DNA of 36,009 nt, taken from the NCBI GenBank assembly GCA_946493765.1, contig CAMMAZ010000023.1, positions 1-36,009 of the forward strand. Direction: 5' to 3'. Of this stretch, positions 1 to 7,801 are shown one piece after another; within the stretch, counting starts at the first letter, position 1, and every line of letters starts with the position of its first letter. The position numbers were made by a program, and so were the translations under genes. Origin of the DNA: an uncultured Clostridia bacterium. GTDB lineage: Bacteria > Bacillota > Clostridia > Oscillospirales > Acutalibacteraceae. The notes under the pieces are model-generated. The model had not been told where the DNA came from. It worked only from the letters and a program-made list of their open reading frames with translations, and did no database searches.

Positions 1-62
1 TAGTTTGCCACAACTGTGCCGGCGCTGTCAAGGATTCCGGTGACGTCTCCCTGCAGATTCTT
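1..62. repeat. 62-bp direct repeat, copy 1 (RHS core)
   Basis: Identical to 2374-2435 over its full length, in the same orientation. The copies sit about 2.4 kb apart and flank the RHS tip and the two lipoprotein genes, so homologous recombination between them could delete or swap that segment. Confidence 0.9.
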
Positions 63-80
63 GATGTAGAAATACCGGTG
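1..80 (-). pseudogene. Orphan RHS core fragment, 5'-truncated, running off the left edge
   Basis: Read on the minus strand this encodes a piece of an RHS core: ...RYFYIKNLQGDVTGILD... continuing to AGTVVANY at the window edge. The first 62 bases are identical to 2374-2435 inside the large RHS gene. Further upstream similarity persists only at protein level (YFYIK versus YTYVK) and then stops. I see no start codon or ribosome binding site, so this is a displaced 3' cassette or the remains of a second RHS gene. Its C-terminal tip would lie left of the window. Confidence 0.75.
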
Positions 81-132
81 CGTATCGGTGTTGCTCTCGG
101 CGCAATCACAGAACCGTCCCTTGATTGTAGGG

Positions 133-162
133 CTGCCCCGCGGATTATTATCCGCGGGGCAG
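133..162. other. 13-bp perfect hairpin, possible weak terminator
   Basis: Arms CTGCCCCGCGGAT and ATCCGCGGGGCAG enclose a TATT loop. It lies about 20 bases past the stop codon of the lipoprotein gene ending at 182. There is no T-run on either side, so termination is uncertain; mRNA 3'-end protection is an alternative. Confidence 0.45.
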
Positions 163-181
163 GTGTTACAAGATAGAGTGG

Positions 182-943
182 TTATTCTTTTGCAGTACAG
201 CCGGTGCCGTCAAAATAAAGATAATATTGCCCATCCTCTTTTGTGATCAGAATATACATTTGTTCATCCGTACTGTAGATTTGGTTTGATACCTGAATTT
301 CCACCGGGCGGTAGGTATGACAAAAATCCAGAATATCTGTGGTGTGGATCTGCCAAGGATAAAGATAATTCTCACCTTTCATATTGAACTGGTGTGCACC
401 ATTTTCCTTGGCCGGAGAATTTTCCGTGGATTCCGCATCTTTTATGAAAGAGTAGTATCTTTCTTCCAATCTGTTTTGTATTTGCTGCAACTGTTCCTGT
501 GCAACGCAAAGTCTTGCGGTGTAGATATGCGTTTTCGTATCACTGCCTTCTACATATTCTGTTTCGTGCCTGTATTCCAGCACCTTGGCGTCTTTCGGAA
601 GATCGATTTCAAAAAAGGAAGAAAGCACGGAAATGGGGTCTTTGTCGGCAACAGTTTGAACGATCCACCCAAATTCATTTTTACTAACGCTTGCCGTGTG
701 ATTTGTGCTGTTTGTCTTTTCGGAAGAAAAAGTTTGGACTGTGGTGGAAGCAGTGGTAACGGTGGTCGTTGTTGATTTTTCGGATGTGGTGGTGCTGGCA
801 GTCGTTGCAGCTGTGGTCAAGGCGGTGGTTGCCGCGGTCGTTTTTCGATCGGAAGTTGTTTCCGGTGATTTTTCACATGCGGCCAGAAACACAGCAAAAA
901 TGAAAATCACCGTCAAAAGTAAACACAAAATTTTGATTTTCAT
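182..943 (-). CDS. Lipoprotein with Thr/Ser-rich linker, unknown function
   Basis: Predicted 253-residue surface lipoprotein. The N-terminus has a hydrophobic signal (about residues 4-19) and a lipobox ending FLAAC, with Cys23 as the lipidation site. Residues about 29-75 are a low-complexity Thr/Ser/Ala linker of the kind that spans the cell wall, followed by a folded domain of about 160 residues with no motif I recognise. A G-rich ribosome binding site (GGGGGG) precedes the ATG. It is third in a minus-strand cluster after the RHS gene and another lipoprotein, 25 bases downstream of the latter. A role as an accessory or immunity protein of the RHS system is inferred from position only. Confidence 0.7.
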   Translation of the reverse strand: MKIKILCLLLTVIFIFAVFLAACEKSPETTSDRKTTAATTALTTAATTASTTTSEKSTTTTVTTASTTVQTFSSEKTNSTNHTASVSKNEFGWIVQTVADKDPISVLSSFFEIDLPKDAKVLEYRHETEYVEGSDTKTHIYTARLCVAQEQLQQIQNRLEERYYSFIKDAESTENSPAKENGAHQFNMKGENYLYPWQIHTTDILDFCHTYRPVEIQVSNQIYSTDEQMYILITKEDGQYYLYFDGTGCTAKE

Positions 944-968
944 AAAAATCCCCCCGCTTTTGATACAC

Positions 969-1538
969 TTATCCGTCTATATCTTCCGGTACAATCAGAC
1001 TTCTGTAAAACTGTTCCTCTGTCGCTGACAGTTGCGAATCCGCTTTTTCCTCCTCGGTTAAATCATTTGGAATATTCCCGTCCTCATCCAAGATCAGATC
1101 ATCATCAGTAGATTCCCGAACACTTCCGGTGTAATCCAAAGCATAATCCGGAATTAATGTCTCGGTATAGAAAATAAAAACACAATCTTTTTCATTGGAA
1201 TGTTTGCTGTAGTAGTATACATCGTCATGGTAGTTATGATATGGCTGATATGGATACTGTTCTTTGATCTCTTGGGGCACCTGTACTTTCCGCAGCATCT
1301 CAATAGGCGATATAGCTGTCACATCTTCTATTTGCGGCGGTTTGCTGCTTCTTATCAAGCTAAATTCAACACTAGAAAGTAACTCTTCCAATTCTCCATG
1401 AGATAGATTTGCAGATATAATTTTTTCTCCCGATTTTTGTACCATAAAATTTCCTACACTTCCAATCGACTCTTCACAGCCCGTTATGAGTGTGGCAGAA
1501 AATAACAATATAAACAGACACTTTATGACCTTTTTCAT
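969..1538 (-). CDS. Small lipoprotein directly downstream of the RHS gene, possible immunity protein
   Basis: 189 residues. Signal peptide followed by lipobox LITGC (Cys21). The mature part is acidic and ends in an Asp/Glu-rich tail. Its ribosome binding site GGGAGG overlaps the stop codon of the RHS gene, with 10 bases to the ATG, so the two are translated from one message. In WapA-type systems the gene just after the toxin tip is normally its immunity gene, which makes this the positional candidate. A lipoprotein would protect outside the membrane, unlike the usual cytoplasmic WapI-like proteins, so it would suit a toxin acting at the cell surface. No family recognised. Confidence 0.65.
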   Translation of the reverse strand: MKKVIKCLFILLFSATLITGCEESIGSVGNFMVQKSGEKIISANLSHGELEELLSSVEFSLIRSSKPPQIEDVTAISPIEMLRKVQVPQEIKEQYPYQPYHNYHDDVYYYSKHSNEKDCVFIFYTETLIPDYALDYTGSVRESTDDDLILDEDGNIPNDLTEEEKADSQLSATEEQFYRSLIVPEDIDG

Positions 1539-1553
1539 TAAATAATAACCTCC

Positions 1554-4500
1554 CTACTTAGTCCAAAAATTCCCTTTATAGGCTAAATATATAGTTTTGC
1601 TATTATAATATAAATTACGACGAGTAAAAATATTTCCCCTTCTATTATAAACTTTTTGTGGAAATTTCTGCGTATACATATACCAGTTACTTGTTTTATT
1701 TGGGTCTACCTTCCCTTTTTTTCTTATTGCTCCTTGTCCGGGCTTGTCCCACCACTCGCCTGTTTTAGGATTTTGTTTCCATAGATGAAAGTCAATTGTT
1801 TTGTCTGCTAATGGTCCTGCCATTTTTAATGGTAATACATCGGAATATACCGATACCCTTACCGCTATTCTATATTCTCCTTTCTTGAGTTTACCATTTT
1901 TTGAAGATAGTTTTCTCACTTTATTCTTTCCAAAATCCTTTATTATCCAATTTGCAATCTGATCTACAGAATATTTATGTGGTAAATCAAAGCTCTTTTT
2001 AAATCTGTTTTTTCTGTCAAGAGCACTTACGTTTCCTTTTCCGGGAATCAACCACTTATTATGAATACCAAAAGCATAGGCATAACAATTAAAACTTTTT
2101 ATATTATAATAACCACTCGGATCGCTATACATTACCGGGTTACTATCACAATACACAAATAAATTTGTGCCCATGACAGTGGACTGGGAGAGAGACTGGA
2201 TCAATCCCGGATCATCGGCATTGATAAATCTCCCAATCTGCGGATCATAGTACCGGCTTTGGAGATAGTAAAGCCCGGTGTCGGTGTCGTAGTAATACCC
2301 GCGGTAGCGCAGGGGATTGATCTGCGCCATGGAACCGGTCGCGGAAAGCACCTTGCCCCACACGTCATAGCTATAGTTTGCCACAACTGTGCCGGCGCTG
2401 TCAAGGATTCCGGTGACGTCTCCCTGCAGATTCTTCACATAGGTATACATCGCGCCGTTATAGGCAAAGCCGATAACAGCCCCCTGCGCGTCATAATAAA
2501 AATGCAGGTTGTTTTCGCCCCATGCCTGGTGGGTTAATTGTCCGTTCGCCCAGGTATAGGTATATTGCGTGGCAGCCGTTGTCTTTTTGGTGCGAAGCCC
2601 ATTCGCGTCATAAACATACTGCGCCGTCGCGCCGTCTTTGACATAGCTAGATAACTCCCGCCCGTTCTGCCAGGAAAGGGTCGCTCCGCGGTAGCTTGTC
2701 GGATTGCCGGCGTTGTCATAGGTGATCGTGTCGCCGCCATAACCCGTCATTCGATCCGGCCAGTCGGTGGAATCGGCATATTGGGGACTTGTGCTGCCGG
2801 TATAGGTTTGTGTTCCGTCCGCCGCCAGATCAAAATGGATGATGGAGGAGAAATTGCCGCCGGGGTCATAGCTGTAAAGATCGGATTTTCCGGTTTCATA
2901 GTCATAAGTCTGCGACAACCGGTCAAGACTGTCATAGGAATATTTTTGCGCTAATGTGTTGTTTTTGGAAATGGTGAGAATGTTGCCGTTTGTGTCATAG
3001 GTGTAGCTCTCGGTTGTCGATTGCCCGTTTGCAGTTGTGGTGGTAATCGATGCGACCTTGCCGGTGGTGAGCGTCTGCCCTTCCAGCGTCCTGCTTTGAT
3101 AGGAGAATGTCTGGGTCAAAAGGACGTTGTCGCCCGATTTGGTGACAATCTGACTGATCCTGCCGAATCCGTCGGTGTAGGTAGTTTGCGTGTAGCCTTC
3201 ATAGGAAACGGTGGTCGACGCGTTTTGCGTGCCGGTCGCGTCCGTCTCGGAATAGCCGGTTGTGTAAACCGTGCCGCCGATCGTTTCTTTGAGCTGTTCA
3301 TCCGTTGCGGCAAAGCTGTGCAAAAGCGATGTTTCGGCAAGGTTCCACACCTGCGTTTCGTCCCCGGCCTGTTTGGTCACGGTGTTGTTGATAGAATCGG
3401 TGGTCTTTAAAAGGTTCCCCAATTCATCATATGCATAGGAAACGTTCAATGTCTGCCCGCAGGACTGATTGGTCAGCAGCAGATCATCGTTATAGGTGTA
3501 GGTGATCGTTTGTCCGTTGCCGAAGGTGGTGGTCGCCGGCAGACGGTTGATATTGTCGGTGTAGGTGTAGCTGACGAGTGTGCTGTTTCCCACCTTGATG
3601 GCGGACAGGTCGCCGAACGGGGTGTAGACAAAGGTGTAGACCGTTTCCAGTATCGTTCCCTCGTTTGCGGTGACGGTTTTGATCTGATCGTGTTCATAGG
3701 TATAGGTGATCTCCTTGCCGCCTTGCAAAAGCGACACGAGATTTTGCAGCGGATCATAATCATATTCCGTCGCGACATTTTTGCCGTTGATCTGTTTTAA
3801 AAGATTGCCGGTGGTTTTGTCGGTGTAGCTCTTGGTCACGTTACCGGACGCATCGGTGGAGGTGACCACCTCGCTTCCTTGTTCCTCACTGTAGGCGGTG
3901 AAGGTTTTCAGTTTCAGGGTTCCGACGGTGATTGTCTCGCTTGTCGTTTTGTCGGTGTCGCCGTCGAAGGTGTATTCGGTGGTTTTACCGTTTGCGCTAT
4001 AGTAATATTCCCGGCCGTTCGCGTCGGTTTTGGACACCGACACCGTGTCGCCGGTCTCGTCGTCCACTGTTGTGGTGACAGCGGAACCGTCTGCGGCATA
4101 TGTGGTGGTGGAAGTCTGCCCGCCGGACGATTCGGAAATGATCTCGCCGTCCGCGTTGGTTTTCACAACAGACAGCACTTCACCCGTGTATTTATCGGTG
4201 GTGGTCGTGGTGGTGATGCCGGTTTCGTCGTCGGTCACGGAAGTTTCGGTTGTGCTGTCGGTGGGGGTGGCAAAACCGTTGTTGTTCACTTCAAAGCCGT
4301 CGGCCAGCAAAACGCCGGTCTGGTTGCGAAATTCCACGCTGATGCGCACCGCGTCCAGGTTTTCTTCCGTCACAAAGGAATCGGTGATTTTATACCAGTT
4401 GCCCTGCGCCAAATGGTTGATCGAATGGTTGCCATCGCACCCGGCAATCGTCAAACCGCCGGACGTGTTTTTATATAATCCGTAAAGATTGATCCGGGCG

Positions 4501-7500
4501 GCGGCGGAGTTGTTGCCGGTGCTGGCGCCGTCTTTTAAAATACCGTCCGCTTTGATCCAGGCGGAGAAGGTGATCTCGTCGCCCTTTTGCGCTTTGATCC
4601 CAACGGTATAAAGCGCCTGCGCGCCTTGTTTTCCTGCGGGAAGTTCAATGACGTTGCCGGTCAGTCCGCCGCGCAGATCGGTGTTTGCCACCGCCGCTGC
4701 GCCGTCGGAGAAAGACCAGCCGCCGGAGGTGGTGTAGTTGCGGGAAACCGGATTGTAGGTATAGGCGACCTTGTGGTTTTCCAGCTGCGCCGCATCGAAA
4801 TAAGCGACCGACGCCGCGCTGCCAGATACCTGCATTTGCAGCGTTAGGGTGTTGGCGCTGCCCGTTAATTCCACCGTGACCGACAGCCGCTGCCATTCGT
4901 CGGATGACGCAGTGATCGCAGCGCTTTGCGCCCATTGAGCCGCGCCGTTTTCATCGGTATACTGCACCTTGAGCTGCGCGTTCCCACCGTTTCCAATGCT
5001 GCTTGCCAGCACATAAGCCGAGAAAGTATAATGCCCGGCGGCGAGTCCTCCTTTGATCTGCCGCAGGTAGGACACCTCTGTCCCGCCGCCCGGATGGTTG
5101 ATCTTCACGCCACCCGTTCCCATAAAGGCGTGTTCGGCAGTGTGGGTGCAAAAGGCAAGGGCAGACGCGCTCCAGCCGTTCAAATTGTCTTCAAAACTGG
5201 TGTTGGACAAAAGATTGTCGACCGGCAGCGTCACGTCGGTGCTGCCAAGCAGCGCGCCGTTTTCGTCCTTTTTGGAATTGACGGCATAGCCTTTTTCGTT
5301 CATCACCGTGATGAGATAGCCGTTGTCGTCAAACACACAGATTTCCTGGCTGCCGTTCAGATCAGTGTAGGTGGTGCGCTGGAGCTGGTAGTCGATCGTC
5401 AGGCTGTTGCCGTTGATCCATGTGCCGTTATCATTGGCCTGTTCAGTGATGGTTTTCACACGCCCCACGGTATTCAAAACATAGGCATAACGGTGATCGC
5501 CCGGCGCGGTGACGCTGGTGAGGGTGAAGCCGTTGTAGGCGTAGCTGCTGATTTCTCCCTGGTAGTTAACGGTGGAGAGCGTCCCGTTTGTGTTATAGGT
5601 GTAGCTGACGCTGTCCAGCTGTGTTGTGCCGGTGCCGAGATAGGCGATTTTGGTTAGATTCCCATTTGTGTAGGTATAGCTGTAGACCTGATTATCCCCG
5701 TCTTTGACGGAAGAGATTGCGCTGGCGGTGCGAGTGATGGTGATGCACGCCGCGTCTTCCTCTTCCGATTCAGCGATTTTGATAAGGTAATATGGGCCGG
5801 TTCCATCAAAGAAATACACCGTGCCGTTCTCACTGTCAATCAGTTTTTTGGAAGCGGGGTAATACTGATAGTCTTTCTGGTTTTCATCATAATAATAAGT
5901 TTCGCCATCGACCGTTTTTGTCTTCAGCATGTTCACGATCTGTCCATCGCTGCGTTCCCACTGGTAGCCGCCGTCGGCGGTGGTGATGGTTTCGTCATAG
6001 ATGGATTTCCAGCGATAAATACCGTTTGCATCTTTTGCATAGCGCATACCCGCCGACGCCGCCATGCTGTCCGCCGGATAGGAAAAATCGACGCGGTCGA
6101 TCGAAAGGTCGCCGGTGAGATCATTGACATAAACCGTTCCCGCGCGGCCTGCTTCTTGTGTGTGGAAGGAATAAATGTCGCGCTGACCGGTCTGTTCAAC
6201 ATAGGTATAGGTGACCTGCGGCAGCTTTCCGGAAGAGTAAATATCAGCGTTGAAAAGCGAATCCGCGTCGCTGGTGATGGCGATGGTCGCCGTGCCGTTG
6301 TTGAAAAAGTTCTGCACGCTGCGGGTGATCTGCAGCGTCGCATGATCGGACGCGCCATAAGTATAAGATACAGAGTCGGTCGGCTGGTCACTCATGCCGC
6401 TTTCAAGCTGTGACCAGGTCATGTCTGCAAGATCACCGTCATAGGTAACATCGTAGGCGCTGAGCGTTCCTTGGAATCCACTGTGATACAAAGTGAACTC
6501 CGCGCCGGAAATGAAAAAGCCGGTGGTTGGCCGGGAGAGCGCTTTAATCTGCACCACGATCCGGTTGTCTTCCTCGCCGGACGCAGTGGTGAATTTTCCG
6601 GCGAGAATGCCGGAATCCGTATAGCCGTTTTTCTCATTGACGCGGCCGATCTCCAAAAGACCGGAGCTTGTGCCAACCGATGGGTCGATCACCACCGGAT
6701 AGGCGGCGTCTTCCAGCCACGCAGTATCGGCCGCGAGGCGAACGGTCATCCCCGATGGGTTTGCGGACAACATCGAGAGTGTCAGCGCATCGCTGGTGCC
6801 GCCGTTCGCATCGATCATGATCGGCGCCGTGACGGTATAAACAATATTTCCGGCGCTGTCTTTTAACGCAATAGTCCTGCTGTCAACCTGCTGTGGGGCA
6901 AGTCCACTGAACGCATAGTGGATCACAAAGCTGTTTTGCGCGGCGTTGTTATTCAGAATCAGATTGTCTTTCACGCCTGCGGCGCTCACGGTAAATTGCA
7001 AATCGACGCCGGGGAACGCGTCTTCATAAAGCAATTCGCCGGTCAGGTCCGGTTGTTGCAAAAACTGCGCGTCACCTGTCGCTTGCTGTTCGGCTGTGGG
7101 AATTTCAGCCTCGCTGCCGGACACCCCCGCATAGCCCCATGTGATGGTGTGGTCGTTGGCTGTCAGTTTCACTGTGCCGTCCGCTGAAAGATATCGGGTA
7201 AATTCCGTTTGCAGGTTAGAGTCTCCGTTTGTGATGGTGTCGCCATCTGTTCGCAGCGAATTGTCAATATCCTGCCAATTGCCGTTTTCATCCTTGTAAT
7301 GCACCGGTGTGCCGTAGGCTGCGACGGTATATTGTCCATTGGATAACAGAAAATGTTTTTCATATTCCGTGCGGCGGTCGGTCAGTTCCCGGACAATGTA
7401 GGGTTCCGCTTCTTGCGCCGGTGTATCCGCCGGCAAAACCCCGTCTGTTTGCGCAAAGGCGGTCAGTGAAATGACCGAAAACAACAAACAGAGAATCAGG

Positions 7501-7535
7501 AGAATGGATGTGGTTTTCAACGTCTTCTTTTTCAT
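1554..7535 (-). CDS. Secreted RHS/YD-repeat polymorphic toxin-like protein (WapA type)
   Basis: 1993 residues. Order: Sec signal peptide (1-29, cleavage near AFA-QT); N-terminal wall-associated RHS region (about 30-450); first YD repeats; two beta-sandwich, carbohydrate-binding-like domains (about 770-925 and 925-1080, the first opening NTSFEDNLNGW); a Thr-rich stretch; many YD repeats (about 1080-1740); the conserved RHS core end with RYRGYYYDTDTGLYYLQSRY and GRFINADDP (about 1742-1775); and a junction DPSG. The final ~185 residues are a separate tip, clearly more AT-rich in DNA than the core, as expected for an exchanged module. The tip begins with FNCYAYAFG (Cys1817) and has a later DFHLWKQ (His1917). 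Ribosome binding site AAAGGAGCG precedes the ATG. The family delivers toxic tips to neighbouring cells; tip activity is unproven. Confidence 0.9.
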   Translation of the reverse strand: MKKKTLKTTSILLILCLLFSVISLTAFAQTDGVLPADTPAQEAEPYIVRELTDRRTEYEKHFLLSNGQYTVAAYGTPVHYKDENGNWQDIDNSLRTDGDTITNGDSNLQTEFTRYLSADGTVKLTANDHTITWGYAGVSGSEAEIPTAEQQATGDAQFLQQPDLTGELLYEDAFPGVDLQFTVSAAGVKDNLILNNNAAQNSFVIHYAFSGLAPQQVDSRTIALKDSAGNIVYTVTAPIMIDANGGTSDALTLSMLSANPSGMTVRLAADTAWLEDAAYPVVIDPSVGTSSGLLEIGRVNEKNGYTDSGILAGKFTTASGEEDNRIVVQIKALSRPTTGFFISGAEFTLYHSGFQGTLSAYDVTYDGDLADMTWSQLESGMSDQPTDSVSYTYGASDHATLQITRSVQNFFNNGTATIAITSDADSLFNADIYSSGKLPQVTYTYVEQTGQRDIYSFHTQEAGRAGTVYVNDLTGDLSIDRVDFSYPADSMAASAGMRYAKDANGIYRWKSIYDETITTADGGYQWERSDGQIVNMLKTKTVDGETYYYDENQKDYQYYPASKKLIDSENGTVYFFDGTGPYYLIKIAESEEEDAACITITRTASAISSVKDGDNQVYSYTYTNGNLTKIAYLGTGTTQLDSVSYTYNTNGTLSTVNYQGEISSYAYNGFTLTSVTAPGDHRYAYVLNTVGRVKTITEQANDNGTWINGNSLTIDYQLQRTTYTDLNGSQEICVFDDNGYLITVMNEKGYAVNSKKDENGALLGSTDVTLPVDNLLSNTSFEDNLNGWSASALAFCTHTAEHAFMGTGGVKINHPGGGTEVSYLRQIKGGLAAGHYTFSAYVLASSIGNGGNAQLKVQYTDENGAAQWAQSAAITASSDEWQRLSVTVELTGSANTLTLQMQVSGSAASVAYFDAAQLENHKVAYTYNPVSRNYTTSGGWSFSDGAAAVANTDLRGGLTGNVIELPAGKQGAQALYTVGIKAQKGDEITFSAWIKADGILKDGASTGNNSAAARINLYGLYKNTSGGLTIAGCDGNHSINHLAQGNWYKITDSFVTEENLDAVRISVEFRNQTGVLLADGFEVNNNGFATPTDSTTETSVTDDETGITTTTTTDKYTGEVLSVVKTNADGEIISESSGGQTSTTTYAADGSAVTTTVDDETGDTVSVSKTDANGREYYYSANGKTTEYTFDGDTDKTTSETITVGTLKLKTFTAYSEEQGSEVVTSTDASGNVTKSYTDKTTGNLLKQINGKNVATEYDYDPLQNLVSLLQGGKEITYTYEHDQIKTVTANEGTILETVYTFVYTPFGDLSAIKVGNSTLVSYTYTDNINRLPATTTFGNGQTITYTYNDDLLLTNQSCGQTLNVSYAYDELGNLLKTTDSINNTVTKQAGDETQVWNLAETSLLHSFAATDEQLKETIGGTVYTTGYSETDATGTQNASTTVSYEGYTQTTYTDGFGRISQIVTKSGDNVLLTQTFSYQSRTLEGQTLTTGKVASITTTTANGQSTTESYTYDTNGNILTISKNNTLAQKYSYDSLDRLSQTYDYETGKSDLYSYDPGGNFSSIIHFDLAADGTQTYTGSTSPQYADSTDWPDRMTGYGGDTITYDNAGNPTSYRGATLSWQNGRELSSYVKDGATAQYVYDANGLRTKKTTAATQYTYTWANGQLTHQAWGENNLHFYYDAQGAVIGFAYNGAMYTYVKNLQGDVTGILDSAGTVVANYSYDVWGKVLSATGSMAQINPLRYRGYYYDTDTGLYYLQSRYYDPQIGRFINADDPGLIQSLSQSTVMGTNLFVYCDSNPVMYSDPSGYYNIKSFNCYAYAFGIHNKWLIPGKGNVSALDRKNRFKKSFDLPHKYSVDQIANWIIKDFGKNKVRKLSSKNGKLKKGEYRIAVRVSVYSDVLPLKMAGPLADKTIDFHLWKQNPKTGEWWDKPGQGAIRKKGKVDPNKTSNWYMYTQKFPQKVYNRRGNIFTRRNLYYNSKTIYLAYKGNFWTK
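1557..2111 (-). other. Variable C-terminal tip of the RHS protein, putative Cys/His enzyme
   Basis: Encodes the last ~185 residues, after the DPSG junction. Visible marks are FNCYAYAFG near its start, an aromatic-rich basic middle, DFHLWKQ followed by EWWDKPG, and a Lys/Arg/Tyr-rich end. A Cys in a small-aromatic context plus a His 100 residues later suggests a papain/NlpC-like peptidase or amidase fold, but this is inference from spacing and memory of similar proteins. The DNA is visibly AT-rich compared with the core just upstream. Confidence 0.5.
2374..2435. repeat. 62-bp direct repeat, copy 2 (inside RHS core)
   Basis: Identical to bases 1-62. Encodes KNLQGDVTGILDSAGTVVAN of the RHS core on the minus strand. 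Confidence 0.9.
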
Positions 7536-7580
7536 GGGAAATCGCTCCTTTAAAGTGATGGATCCCTTTCATTTGTTTTT

Positions 7581-7609
7581 AGAATACCATAAATTGTTCA
7601 CAATTACAA
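7581..7609 (-). promoter_or_regulatory. Promoter of the RHS gene with palindromic operator candidate
   Basis: On the minus strand, TTGTAA (7604-7609), a 17-base spacer and TATTCT (7581-7586), about 45 bases upstream of the RHS start codon. The spacer and -35 edge carry a perfect palindrome, AATTGT-TC-ACAATT (7592-7605), well placed for a repressor. It lies in the 266-base divergent gap shared with the agrC-like gene. Confidence 0.6.
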
Positions 7610-7730
7610 CTATTTTATTCAACAAAAAAGTAACAAATCTGTAATAAATGCACATATTAAAAAGAAATTTTTATTTATTTTGCAAGATAATGACAATCAA
7701 TACGACAAAGCAAAACAAGCAAGGCTTCTC

Positions 7731-7759
7731 TTGACAAAGTGCGAGTTTTATGCGAAAAT
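7731..7759 (+). promoter_or_regulatory. Promoter of the agrC-like gene
   Basis: Perfect -35 TTGACA (7731-7736), 17-base spacer ending in TGC (extended -10 signature), then GAAAAT (7754-7759). Because the -10 lies downstream of the GTG at 7739, translation cannot sensibly begin there; this fixes the start at 7802. Confidence 0.6.
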
Positions 7760-7801
7760 AAAGCCGGCAAAATTCGACAAATTTGGAGCGAAAAGGAAAA
7801 A

